Shown here piece by piece: positions 24,325 to 32,681 of a DNA stretch of 48,449 nt. Position 1 is the first letter of the stretch. Each line of letters begins with the position of its first letter. The position numbers and the translations under genes were made by a program. Source of the stretch: Candidatus Pullichristensenella avicola (lineage in GTDB: Bacteria > Bacillota > Clostridia > Christensenellales > Aristaeellaceae); NCBI GenBank assembly GCA_018711655.1, contig DVIA01000069.1, forward strand, positions 1 through 48,449. The letters run 5' to 3'. The notes under the pieces were generated by a model. That model saw nothing but the letters and a program-made list of their open reading frames with translations, made no database searches and had not been told where the DNA came from.

Positions 24325-24810
24325 TCAATGCGCCCGCATTACAAGTTCGCGCGCGCTCGCGGCGCGCATGGTGGCCAGCACGCCGTCCAGATGGTCGCAT
24401 TCATGCTGCAAAAGTTCCGCGAGGTCGCCTTCCAGCGCCCGTTCCCGCTCAATCCATTGAAGGTCGCGATAGCGCACGACGCAGCGGCGATAGCGCCGCA
24501 AGCGCACCAGCAGATGGGGAAAGGACATGCAATCGTCCAGGACGTCCATCCTCTCCCCGTCGGGGAAGGAGAGCGCAGGATTGAGAAAGGCCTCCGCAGC
24601 ATCTTCAAGGCACATGCACACCATGCGTTTCATCACGCCGATCTGCGGCGCGGCGATGGCCCGTCCCGCGCCCATCCGCCGCCGATAGGCGAGAATGGTA
24701 TCGCGCATGTCGGCAATCAGCGCCGGCATTTCGTCCAGATCCTCGGGGCGCACCGCCTCGCAGACCTGGTACAGGCGCGCGTCTCCCAGCAAAAGTATCT
24801 CCCGTTGCAT
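24325..24810 (-). CDS. Peptide deformylase-like protein with altered motif 2
   Basis: 161 residues, the normal size for bacterial deformylases. Motif 1 is AGRAIAAPQIG (48-58). Motif 3, HECDHLDG (136-143), supplies the two metal histidines and the catalytic glutamate. Motif 2 is DDCMS (92-96) in place of EGCLS, with the ligand Cys94 kept. The metal site is therefore intact although motif 2 departs from consensus, as in some second-copy deformylases. The enzyme removes the N-formyl group from new proteins. The C-terminus is arginine-rich. GGAGAAAA precedes the ATG at 24810. Adjacent genes are lipases, not fmt or priA, so it may be an accessory rather than the housekeeping copy. Confidence 0.82.
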   Translation of the reverse strand: MQREILLLGDARLYQVCEAVRPEDLDEMPALIADMRDTILAYRRRMGAGRAIAAPQIGVMKRMVCMCLEDAAEAFLNPALSFPDGERMDVLDDCMSFPHLLVRLRRYRRCVVRYRDLQWIERERALEGDLAELLQHECDHLDGVLATMRAASARELVMRAH

Positions 24811-25190
24811 CGTTTTCTCCACAAAGCGTCGTTTTATCGCGTGCGTTTTTGAATTTGCCGGTCGCTTCCTTCCCAAAGCGTTTCCGGATCGGCCGCGCTT
24901 CAAACGGCGTTTTCTACAGCGCGGGCGCGCTGCGGCGGACGGCAATTTGCAACATGCGCGCCGCAAGCGGGGGAAGCGGCGCGCATGCCCGGAGCGTTTT
25001 CCATCTTCCGCCCGCGGCGCGGGGAAGCGGGCCTTTGGGCAGATCGGGCCCAGGATGATGAAAGGCCGTCGGTCGCACCGGCCGCCTTTTGCGCATGCGG
25101 CGCCTTTTCAGACACAGCCAAGCGCCCCTGCAGGCAGAGGCGCTGGCAAAATATCGCGTTTGCGCGGCGGGCAGGCCGCCGGAAAAGAGG
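24811..25190. other. Gene-free stretch between the deformylase-like and EF-G-like genes
   Basis: About 380 bases between two leftward genes. It holds some short inverted repeats (AGCGCC/GGCGCT near 25121-25145 and CGGCGG/CCGCCG near 25166-25183), neither with a clear T run. I find no protein family, RNA gene or strong promoter. Confidence 0.5.
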
Positions 25191-27272
25191 TTATTCCTCT
25201 TCTTCCTCTTCGCGCTTGGTGTTTTCGATGATCTTCTTGGCGTCGGCAGCGGGCACTTCCTCGTAGCGCTCAAACTGCATGGTGAACGAACCGCGCGCCT
25301 GCGTCATCGAGCGCAGGTCGGTGGCGTATTTGAACATTTCGCCCAGCGGCACCTCGGCGGAGACGCACTGCAGGCCGTTGACCTGATCCATGCCCATGAT
25401 GCGGCCGCGACGCTTGTTCATATCGCCGATAACGTCGCCCATGTACTCGTCGGGCACATAGACCTTTACCGAGTAGATCGGCTCCAGCAGCACGGGGGAG
25501 GCGTCCACCAGTTTCTTAAAGGCGATGCGCGCGGCGGTTTTGAAGGCCATTTCCGAAGAGTCCACGGCGTGGTAGGAACCGTCGTGCAGCTTGGCGGTCA
25601 GGCCCACCACCGGGTAACCGGCCAGCACGCCGTGCTTGATGTTGTCGCGCAGGCCCTTTTCAACCGCGGGGATGAAGTTGCGCGGCACCACGCCGCCGAC
25701 CACCGCGTCCTCAAAGTGGAATTCGGTATCGGTCGGGTCGTCGTTGGGTCGGAACTCGATCCACACGTCGCCGAACTGGCCGTGTCCGCCGGATTGCTTC
25801 TTGTGGCGGCCCTGCACGTCGATCTTCTTGCGGATGGACTCGCGGTAGGGGATCTTCGGGAACTGCAGCAGGCACTCGGCGCCAAACTTGCTGGCCAGCT
25901 TCTTGGCGATGACCTCCAGGTGCAGCTCGCCCAGGCCGGAGAGCACGCTCTCGGTGGTCTCCACATTCTTTTCCACGCGGATGGTCGGGTCCTCTTCCAT
26001 CAGACGGCTGAGGCCGGAGAAGATCTTGTCCTCCTCGCCCGCCTTCTTGGCGTATACGGCCATGGAGATGCAGGGCGCCGGGAACTCAAGGTCCTCAAAC
26101 TTCACGGGCTTGCCCGGATCGCACAGCGTGTTGCCGGTGGCGACGCTGCTCAATTTGGAAATGGCGCAAATATCGCCCGCGCAAACCTTCTGCGCCGGGT
26201 TCTGCTTGCCGCCGCGCAGGAAGTAGATGTTGCCGGCCTTCTCGGCCTTTTCGGCGTTGGCGTTGTAAAGCGGCGTATCGCCCGAAAGCGTGCCGGAAGT
26301 GACCTTCAGAAGCGACAGCTTGCCCACGAACGGGTCGGCCAGGGTCTTGAACACGCGCGCGGAGAAGGGCTGGCCTTCTTCGCAGACGCGCTCTTCGGCG
26401 TCGCCGGTCTTGGGGTTGACGCCCTCGAGCACCGTGCCCGCCGGGGAGGGCATCAGGTCGATGAGGTTGTCCAAAAGCTTGGCAAGGCCCACGCGCGTCA
26501 GCGACGAGCAGCACACCACCGGCACCACAGTGCCGTCCTTGATGCCCTGGCGCAGGCCGTGCATGATCTCCTCCGGCGAAAGCTCGCCTTCCTCGAAGTA
26601 TTTTTCCATCAGTTCGTCCTCGGCGCCGGCCGCGGCCTCCATAATGGCCTCGCGGGCGCTCTCGACGTCGCCGGCCATGCTGGCGGGAATCTCAATTTCC
26701 TTGAGGGTCTTGCCCTCGCCGGTATAGGCCTTGTTTTCCAGAACGCACACAACGCCGACGAACTTGCCGCCCTCCACGATCGGCACCTCGATGGGCGCGA
26801 TGTGGCTGCCGTATTTATCGGTAATGGTGGCGAGCGCGCGGGCGAAATTGGCGTTTTCGCGATCCATCTGGTTGATGACGATCATGCGGGAGGTATGGGT
26901 CTTGTCGCACAGCGCCCACGCCTTCTCCGCGCCCACGTTCAGGCCGGAAACCGCGCCTACGGTGATGATCGCGCCCTCGGCCACGGCCATCGGCCCGACC
27001 ATCTCGCCGGCAAAGTCGAAGTAACCGGGCACGTCGATCAGGTTGACCTTGACGTCTTTCCACTCCAGGGGAGCGACGGCGGCGCTGATCGAAATCTGGC
27101 GGCGCTTCTCTTCCGGCTCGCTGTCGGTGACGGTGGTTCCGTCCTCGACGCGGCCCTGGCGGTCGATGGTGCCGGTGGCATACAGCAGGGCTTCGACCAG
27201 GGTGGTCTTGCCCTCGCTGCCGTGCCCGACGACGGCGATATTGCGGATGTTTTTGGCCTGATAGTCCTTCAT
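25191..27272 (-). CDS. Elongation factor G-like translational GTPase (second EF-G type)
   Basis: 693 residues with the five EF-G domains. G1 is VGHGSEGKTT (15-24), G3 is DVPGYFDF (80-87) in place of DTPGH, and G4 is NQMD (134-137) in place of NKMD. A conserved RHKKQSGGHGQFGDVW marks domain IV, and the C-terminus is acidic (KREEEEEE). The G3 tyrosine takes the place of the catalytic histidine. This pattern belongs to the EF-G-like family found beside true EF-G in many Clostridia; its job is unsettled (ribosome rescue, recycling or stress have been proposed for relatives). It is monocistronic. A leftward TATAAT at 27505-27500 lies upstream, without a convincing -35. Confidence 0.9.
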   Translation of the reverse strand: MKDYQAKNIRNIAVVGHGSEGKTTLVEALLYATGTIDRQGRVEDGTTVTDSEPEEKRRQISISAAVAPLEWKDVKVNLIDVPGYFDFAGEMVGPMAVAEGAIITVGAVSGLNVGAEKAWALCDKTHTSRMIVINQMDRENANFARALATITDKYGSHIAPIEVPIVEGGKFVGVVCVLENKAYTGEGKTLKEIEIPASMAGDVESAREAIMEAAAGAEDELMEKYFEEGELSPEEIMHGLRQGIKDGTVVPVVCCSSLTRVGLAKLLDNLIDLMPSPAGTVLEGVNPKTGDAEERVCEEGQPFSARVFKTLADPFVGKLSLLKVTSGTLSGDTPLYNANAEKAEKAGNIYFLRGGKQNPAQKVCAGDICAISKLSSVATGNTLCDPGKPVKFEDLEFPAPCISMAVYAKKAGEEDKIFSGLSRLMEEDPTIRVEKNVETTESVLSGLGELHLEVIAKKLASKFGAECLLQFPKIPYRESIRKKIDVQGRHKKQSGGHGQFGDVWIEFRPNDDPTDTEFHFEDAVVGGVVPRNFIPAVEKGLRDNIKHGVLAGYPVVGLTAKLHDGSYHAVDSSEMAFKTAARIAFKKLVDASPVLLEPIYSVKVYVPDEYMGDVIGDMNKRRGRIMGMDQVNGLQCVSAEVPLGEMFKYATDLRSMTQARGSFTMQFERYEEVPAADAKKIIENTKREEEEEE

Positions 27273-27612
27273 GTACGAACTCCCCCTGTTGATAGGTTAT
27301 AGGTGCCTGCGTGCGCGCAAAACGAGCGCCCCACGCGGGAGCGGTCTATTTGGGATTGAAGCGCCGAAAGCGACCGCGAAAACGCGCGTCGCGCCCTTTC
27401 CGCCGCGAACGGGCGGCCTCAAAGGCGCGAGCCTTTGCGCGGCGCGGAAAACGCCCCGCATTCTCCCTGCTTTCAGGCCGCTTCAGCGCCTGACACGCCA
27501 TTATATATGTATTTTAACAGAAAACCCCCGATTTGAAAAGACCTTTTTCAGAAGGAATTTCGTCTTTTGCGGGGAATATTGCATAAAACAACGAATTTGG
27601 AAGGATTGCACA

Positions 27613-28806
27613 ATGCGTTTGCGAAACTTTTTGGCGCTGCTGACGGCGCTGACGCTGTTGGGCGCGCCCGCCTTGGCGCTTACGCGCGAAGAGGTGCGCG
27701 CCGAATACGCGAAAATCTCCGATTGGACGCAGGGGGAGCCGTATCTTTCCCAACCCGTTCTGCGCGCGCCCTATGCCGCGGGCGCGTTGCGCCCGGAAGC
27801 GCTTTCAGACACCCTGGATCTTCTGAATTTCTATCGCTGGCTGGCGGGGCTTGACGAGGTGGCGCTGGATGCGGCGCTGACCGACCTTGCCCAGTATGGC
27901 GCGACGCTGACCGCGGTCAACGGCGTTGTCAGCCACGATCCGTCCGCCCCTGCGGACATGGACGCAGCCTTTGCCGACAAGGCGCGTTACGCGGCGGGGA
28001 CGTGCAACCTTGCCGCCCTGAACTGGTTCGGCGAGGATGTTCTGCGCGAGGGCCTGACCAGCTTTGTTCGCGACGACGGCGAAGAAAACCTCGCCGCGTT
28101 GGGGCACCGGCGCTGGGTGCTGAACCCCGGGATGGCCTATACGGGCTTCGGCCTTGCCAACGACGATACCGGCATGAGCTACGTCGCCATGTACGCGCAC
28201 GACCTGCAGGGCGATCCGGGCGCGTGGGAATATGTGGCCTGGCCGGCGGCGGGGGCGTTTCCGGCGGAACTGATGCAGGCGGAACTGGCCTGGTCGATCG
28301 TGCTCAATCCGGAGATCTACGATGCAACCGACGCCTGGGTGCGCCTTACTGATCTGCAAAGCGGCGCCGTTTACGAATTCCCCGGCGACGGCGGCTATTT
28401 TGCCGTGGACGATGGCGGCTACGGCGCCGGGCCGTGCCTCATTTTCCGCCCGGAAGTCGGGCGGGATTATGAACAGAACCAGATCTGGCGCGTGGAAGCG
28501 GGCGCGGCCTCCGGCCCGGATATTGTCTTTGAAGTGGAAATGATCTCTCTCTACCCGGTGGAACCCGCCTCTGTGGAAATGTATCCGCGCGAAGCGCAAG
28601 TGCGCGCCGGGGAAACGCTGGCGCTTTCCGCCGCCGTCGTGCCCGATTGGGCGGACGACCTTTCCATTTCCTGGTCGAGCAGCGACGAAAGCGTGGCCAC
28701 GGTGGCAAACGGGCTGGTCACCGCCCTGCGCGCTGGAAGCTGCGAGATCGTCGCCACCGCCGTCAACGGAAAACAGGACGTCTGCCGCCTGAGCGTCGTC
28801 GAATAA
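27613..28806 (+). CDS. Secreted CAP (SCP/PR1) domain protein with C-terminal bacterial Ig-like domain
   Basis: 397 residues. A signal peptide (MRLRNFLALLTALTLLG..ALA, cleavage near 23) precedes a CAP-type domain: LLNFYRWLAGL, DLAQYGATL with NGVVSHD, FVRDDGEENLAALGHRRWVLNPGM. After it comes a beta-rich region and, from about residue 315, a BIG2-type Ig-like domain (VRAGETLALSAAVVP, ISWSSSDESVATV, GLVTALRAGSCEIVATA). CAP proteins are secreted and in Clostridia are often cell-surface attached; a few bind lipids or act as toxins or sporulation factors, but enzymatic function is not established. GGAAGG lies upstream of the ATG at 27613. It is monocistronic and divergent from the EF-G-like gene. 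Confidence 0.88.
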   Translation: MRLRNFLALLTALTLLGAPALALTREEVRAEYAKISDWTQGEPYLSQPVLRAPYAAGALRPEALSDTLDLLNFYRWLAGLDEVALDAALTDLAQYGATLTAVNGVVSHDPSAPADMDAAFADKARYAAGTCNLAALNWFGEDVLREGLTSFVRDDGEENLAALGHRRWVLNPGMAYTGFGLANDDTGMSYVAMYAHDLQGDPGAWEYVAWPAAGAFPAELMQAELAWSIVLNPEIYDATDAWVRLTDLQSGAVYEFPGDGGYFAVDDGGYGAGPCLIFRPEVGRDYEQNQIWRVEAGAASGPDIVFEVEMISLYPVEPASVEMYPREAQVRAGETLALSAAVVPDWADDLSISWSSSDESVATVANGLVTALRAGSCEIVATAVNGKQDVCRLSVVE

Positions 28807-29155
28807 GCGCCGCGCGGGCGCATGCCCTGAAGGGCGCGAGGAGCGCGAAAAAGCGCCGCGATGCCCGCGGGCGAGGGCGACGGGCGGCCCGCGTCGCTCT
28901 CCCGGGCGGACGCGCATCGCCCGTCCCAGGCCGTTGACAAAGCGCGGTCAACGGTCAATTCTTTTAAGCGGATCAGAAAGCCCAAAAGGAAAACGAGTCG
29001 GGCGCGCCGAATATATGCGGAAAGAAAGCTGTGCGACGCGAAAGAGGCTCAAGAGGCGGGAGAAGCGGCAAATGGAGATGGCGGCCATGGAACAGACGAC
29101 GCCAAAGGAGCGCTTTCTGCGCAAAGAGGAGCGGACGGGACTTTATCTACGATCC
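28807..29155. other. Gene-free stretch after the CAP protein
   Basis: Nothing I can call as a gene. It includes an inverted repeat GTTGAC / GTCAAC around 28933-28952, part of which resembles the repeat unit at 36.0 kb (CGTTnACAAAGCGCG). Confidence 0.4.
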
Positions 29156-29180
29156 AGGGCGGGCGCAAATCGCCCGCCCT
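29156..29180. other. Perfect 10-bp GC hairpin
   Basis: AGGGCGGGCG / CGCCCGCCCT around a 5-base loop. It is 28 bases past the stop of the 28-residue leftward peptide gene and may end that transcript, but neither side has a real T run (TTTG on the right). Confidence 0.6.
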
Positions 29181-29207
29181 TTGCCATGCGCCTGCCCGGA
29201 CGACGGG

Positions 29208-29294
29208 CTAGGGCCGCTTTTTCGACATGATGTACATGATGATCCCGGCGATCACCATCGCCGCTCCGACGACGATCCAAAAGACCGGATCCAT
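29208..29294 (-). CDS. 28-residue single-pass membrane peptide
   Basis: The frame reads MDPVFWIVVGAAMVIAGIIM followed by YIMSKKRP and a TAG: a short outside end, one hydrophobic helix of about 20 residues and a basic cytoplasmic tail, an arrangement typical of real small membrane proteins. GGAAGGGGGC lies about 7 bases before the ATG. It is 144 bases downstream of mutY on the same strand and could be the last gene of that transcript. A perfect GC hairpin follows its stop. The residue composition is unlike random GC-rich reading frames of this genome, which are rich in Arg and Ala. No function is known; such peptides often bind larger membrane proteins. Confidence 0.65.
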   Translation of the reverse strand: MDPVFWIVVGAAMVIAGIIMYIMSKKRP

Positions 29295-29438
29295 GCGCAA
29301 GCCCCCTTCCAAATCCAATGTTTCCAATTTGCGAACGAAGGACCGCTTTCCTTGCCGGCCATCGCGGCCAAAGGGTTTTGCCGCCCTGCGCGCGATCCGG
29401 CCCCTGGTTCGCGCACGCGTTTCGCGCGCCGCGCCGGG

Positions 29439-30446
29439 TCAGATCGTTTGCAACGCTTTTTCCGCGATTTCGCGATATACCCGCAGCGCGGTGGGGAAGG
29501 GCAACGCTTTGAGTGCTTCCGCGTCCACGGCGCGCATGCCCTCCGGCAGCGCGTCCACCTCTGCGCGCAGTCCGCGCATGTTCCAGACAAGGTGCGTAAA
29601 CACATGCTTTGCCCGGGACAGTTCCCCCGTCGCCCGCGCGCCGGGCAGCGCGTCCGCAAGCGTCCCCTCGGAAAAGCTGGGGAACTCCCACAGCCCGGCC
29701 AGCAGGCCCTTGGACGGCCTGCGGCGCACCAGCACGCGCCCGTTCCAGAAAGCCAGAACCACGGTCAGCGCTACTTCGCGTTTGACAATCGGCGGCGGCA
29801 GGCGGGGATAACTTTGCGCCTCGCCCCCGGCGCGCGCGGCGCAGAAGGCGGATACCGGGCAGCGTTCGCATTTTGGCGCGCGCGGCGCGCAGATGCCGCT
29901 GCCCAGATCCATCAGCGCCTGATTGTAGTCGCCGGGCCGCTCGCGGTCGATCAGTTGCGCCGCCTCTTTTCGCAGCCGTTGCGGCGTATCGACCACTTCT
30001 TCAAAGGCCAGAAGGCGCGAAAGCACCCGCGCCTGGTTGCCGTCCAGGGCCGGCGCGGCCTCGCCAAAGGCGATGGACGCCACCGCCGCCGCCGTGTATG
30101 CGCCCACGCCCGGCAGTTTTTCCAGTTCCTCGGCACTTTGCGGGAAGCCGCCGCGTTGTGCGATTTTCTGCGCCGCGCGGCGCAGGTTTCGGGCGCGCGA
30201 GTAGTAGCCCATGCCCTCCCATGCTTTTAATACGTCCTCTTCGGTGGATGCCGCCAGCGCCTCCACGGTGGGGAAGCGGGCCAGAAAGGCTTCGTAGCGC
30301 GGGACGACGGCCTCGGCGCGCGTTTGTTGCAGCATGATTTCCGAGAGCCAGACGCGGTAAGCGTCGCGCGCGCCGCGCCAGGGGAGATCGCGCTTTTCGC
30401 GGTCGTACCAGTCCAGCAGCGCTCGGGAAAAAGCGGATGCGTCCAT
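29439..30446 (-). CDS. mutY: A/G-specific adenine DNA glycosylase
   Basis: 335 residues. The HhH-GPD domain has LSEIMLQQTR with catalytic Glu36, the hairpin LPGVGAYTAAAVASIAFG (111-128) and the catalytic Asp135 in ALDGNQARV. The 4Fe-4S loop is Cys186-x6-Cys193-x2-Cys196-x5-Cys202. The C-terminal domain (about 220-335) is NUDIX-like with RPSKGLLAGLWEFPSF and contacts 8-oxoG. The enzyme removes adenine mispaired with 8-oxoguanine. Length and all key residues are normal. Confidence 0.95.
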   Translation of the reverse strand: MDASAFSRALLDWYDREKRDLPWRGARDAYRVWLSEIMLQQTRAEAVVPRYEAFLARFPTVEALAASTEEDVLKAWEGMGYYSRARNLRRAAQKIAQRGGFPQSAEELEKLPGVGAYTAAAVASIAFGEAAPALDGNQARVLSRLLAFEEVVDTPQRLRKEAAQLIDRERPGDYNQALMDLGSGICAPRAPKCERCPVSAFCAARAGGEAQSYPRLPPPIVKREVALTVVLAFWNGRVLVRRRPSKGLLAGLWEFPSFSEGTLADALPGARATGELSRAKHVFTHLVWNMRGLRAEVDALPEGMRAVDAEALKALPFPTALRVYREIAEKALQTI

Positions 30447-30964
30447 GAAAGCGCCTCCAGTGCCAGATTTTGCGGGCCCGACGCGCCGGTTCGCGGCGAG
30501 CGGCGGTTTTCAGAAAAAGAAACGGCGCGGACGCGTTCGGATATGCCGCGCGAGGGAAGGACGCGCAGCGCCAGTCGCCTTGCGGCGGCAAACGGCAGCC
30601 CCTCGCCCGCAGGAGCGCTTCCAGCCGCATCCGGGCGACGGACGCGTTGGCGCGCCTGCGAGAAAGCGCCCTGTGCAGAATGCTTTTTCCAGAGGCGGAA
30701 AAGCGGGGCGAGCGCGCCGCAAGGGCGGATTGTATCCCTGTCCAAGCCGTGCCGGCCCGGGAAGGAGCGGCGGACGGGGCCAACGCCGCGCCATCGCATA
30801 TGGGGCCTTTTTCCATATCAACCGCATTCGCGCAGATTGAAGCGCCTGCGAAAGAGGAAAGGTCGGAAGCCATTTCGCATCCGCAATGGCGGGATCAATC
30901 GGAGCGGAGTGGGAAACAGCCGCCCGGCGTCGGTACGCGGTTGCGCGCTGTTTCCGGGGAAGAG
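30447..30964. other. Gene-free stretch upstream of mutY
   Basis: About 520 bases. Frames stay open on both strands because of high GC, but none has a ribosome site, motif or natural composition. I see no RNA gene, and no strong promoter for mutY. Confidence 0.5.
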
Positions 30965-30998
30965 AAACGTCCCGCCCGGGGTTGCGGGCGGGGCGTTT
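30965..30998 (-). terminator. Intrinsic terminator of the CapA-type gene
   Basis: A 14-bp stem AAACGCCCCGCCCG / CGGGCGGGACGTTT (one G-T pair) about 17 bases after the leftward stop, followed by CTCTTCC. Confidence 0.85.
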
Positions 30999-31014
30999 GG
31001 GCGCGCTTTTGCGG

Positions 31015-32334
31015 TCAGTTGGCGGATACCGTCGCGCCGGCGTTGCCCAGCGCCATGGCATCCTGGATATCCTGCCAGACGATCTGCAAATTGGTGTGGA
31101 CTTCTTCGGTCATGCCCTCGGGCGCTTCGTCGAGCCACTCGCCCACGGCGAGCACGCGGTACTCATAGCCGTCGTTTTCCTCGTTCGCGTAGCGCCAGAC
31201 GTAGGTGGGGATATAGACCGGGCTGGTGATCTCAAATTCGCCCTCGGAGGTCTCCTGAATGGTGAATTCGAAGATCACGCCGCTGGAATAGTAGCGATCG
31301 ATGATATTGGAAAGGAAGTTGCCCGTGGCGCACATGCACAGCGTGCGCTGCGGGGTGCCGTCGGCAAGCTGGGTCTCGAGCCAGTAGGCGGCGATGGTGG
31401 TGTGCGGATGGTAGCCGATGATGACGTCCACGCCGGCGGCGCTCATGGTCATGGCAAGGCTCTGATCGTCCCCACTCAGCGTGCGCTGGCCGACCTCGCC
31501 CCAGGAGATGTAGGCGACCACGACGTCCGCCCCGGCTTCGCGGGCGGCGGTGACGTCGCTATAGACGTTGCGGTTGTTGATGGTAGCCAGGCCGTAAGCG
31601 GCGGCCTCCGGGCGGGATTCCGACAGGCGATCGCTCCATACGGTGGTATAATTCAAAAAGCCCACGTTGATGCCGTTGATTTCCACGATCTTGGGCGTGT
31701 TGAAGTCCTCCTGCGAGGAATAGGCGCCGATGTAATCCATATGGGCGGTTTCGCAGTTCTGGATGGTCTGCTGCAGGCCCTCGAAGTACATATCCATGGA
31801 ATGGGCGTTGGCCAGGGTGAGCATATCCACGCCGGCGTTTTGCATCGCCAGCATGATCTGCGGCGGCGTGTTGAAGGGATCGGCGCCGGAATAGGCGCTG
31901 TCGGCGCGGTTGTCCATGGGGCCTTCGACGTCGCCAACGGTGTAGTCGGCGTTGCCCACCACGTCGTTGATATACTCAAACATGGGGGTAAAGTCGTAGC
32001 TGGTCTCGGTGCGCGCGGCGTCGATCAGTTCCTGCTGGATGACGATCTCGCCCAGGGAGCGGATCGTGGCCGAACGCAGCGAGGGAGTCGGCGACGGGGT
32101 CGGCGACGGCGACGGAGACGGCGTGGGCGTTACGGTGGGACTGGGCGTGGGCGTGATTTCCACGACGATGGGCGTGGGTTCCGGCGCGGCAACGTCCGAT
32201 CCGCTCACGCGCTGGATGATGATCAGCGCGCCGACGACCAACAGCGCCACCAGCAATACGGCGATGATGATGATCCCCAGCGGACGCACGACGTAACTGC
32301 CGACGCGCAGGCCACTTTTTTTCTTCTTTGCCAT
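31015..32334 (-). CDS. Membrane-anchored CapA-family (PGA_cap metallophosphatase-like) protein
   Basis: 439 residues. A basic start MAKKKKSG, one transmembrane helix (about 18-41), then a Pro/Thr/Ser-rich wall-spanning linker (51-85) and a CapA/PgsA-like domain. Recognisable parts are VGDVEGPM (for the usual NLE), LANAHSMDMYFEG (LANNHALD), AYISWGEV and GYHPHTTIAAYW (GHHPHV). The opening GD motif reads SLGEIVIQ, so one presumed metal ligand differs. Family members help make or export poly-gamma-glutamate or act as phosphatases; no pgs/cap genes are adjacent. GGAGG fixes the ATG at 32334; an upstream in-frame ATG at 32391 lacks a site. Divergent from the His/Cys-repeat protein. Confidence 0.85.
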   Translation of the reverse strand: MAKKKKSGLRVGSYVVRPLGIIIIAVLLVALLVVGALIIIQRVSGSDVAAPEPTPIVVEITPTPSPTVTPTPSPSPSPTPSPTPSLRSATIRSLGEIVIQQELIDAARTETSYDFTPMFEYINDVVGNADYTVGDVEGPMDNRADSAYSGADPFNTPPQIMLAMQNAGVDMLTLANAHSMDMYFEGLQQTIQNCETAHMDYIGAYSSQEDFNTPKIVEINGINVGFLNYTTVWSDRLSESRPEAAAYGLATINNRNVYSDVTAAREAGADVVVAYISWGEVGQRTLSGDDQSLAMTMSAAGVDVIIGYHPHTTIAAYWLETQLADGTPQRTLCMCATGNFLSNIIDRYYSSGVIFEFTIQETSEGEFEITSPVYIPTYVWRYANEENDGYEYRVLAVGEWLDEAPEGMTEEVHTNLQIVWQDIQDAMALGNAGATVSAN

Positions 32335-32415
32335 AGCGTTTCCCTCCGAATCCCTGCCGTTTGCACGGCCTTTCTCCATACATTCATTCAACAGAGGCTT
32401 TTTCCTTCACCAACC

Positions 32416-32445
32416 ATTATAACACATGCAAAAAGGGATAGGCAA
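32416..32445 (-). promoter_or_regulatory. Promoter of the CapA-type gene
   Basis: Leftward TTGCCT (32445-32440), 18-base spacer, TATAAT (32421-32416). Leader about 75 bases. Confidence 0.65.
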
Positions 32446-32585
32446 TGGGGAGAATCGACATTCTTTGCGAACTTTTTGTGGGGATTTCCTCTTCCGCAGC
32501 CGGAAATGTACGCAAAAAAGACAATTCCGGGACGGGCGCTACAGATATTGTTCATTTTTCGGGCCGGTTTTTTCGTTTTATTCGA

Positions 32586-32614
32586 TTGACGAACGGGCGC
32601 TTTTGGTGTATGCT
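32586..32614 (+). promoter_or_regulatory. Promoter of the His/Cys-repeat protein gene
   Basis: TTGACG (32586-32591), 17-base spacer, TATGCT (32609-32614). Leader about 60 bases. The region is locally AT-rich. Confidence 0.72.
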
Positions 32615-32681
32615 AATAAAGGATAATGTTACAGAAGTATGACAATGTAAATCGTGCTTATCCACAGGCGAGGTGCATGGT

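Noticed and set aside
28934-29230. A rightward 98-codon frame after the CAP gene
   Set aside because: No ribosome site, an Arg/Lys-biased composition, and it runs through the GC hairpin and the opposite-strand peptide gene.
30447-30964. A possible gene upstream of mutY
   Set aside because: Frames are open on both strands but show no motif, no ribosome site and chance-like composition.
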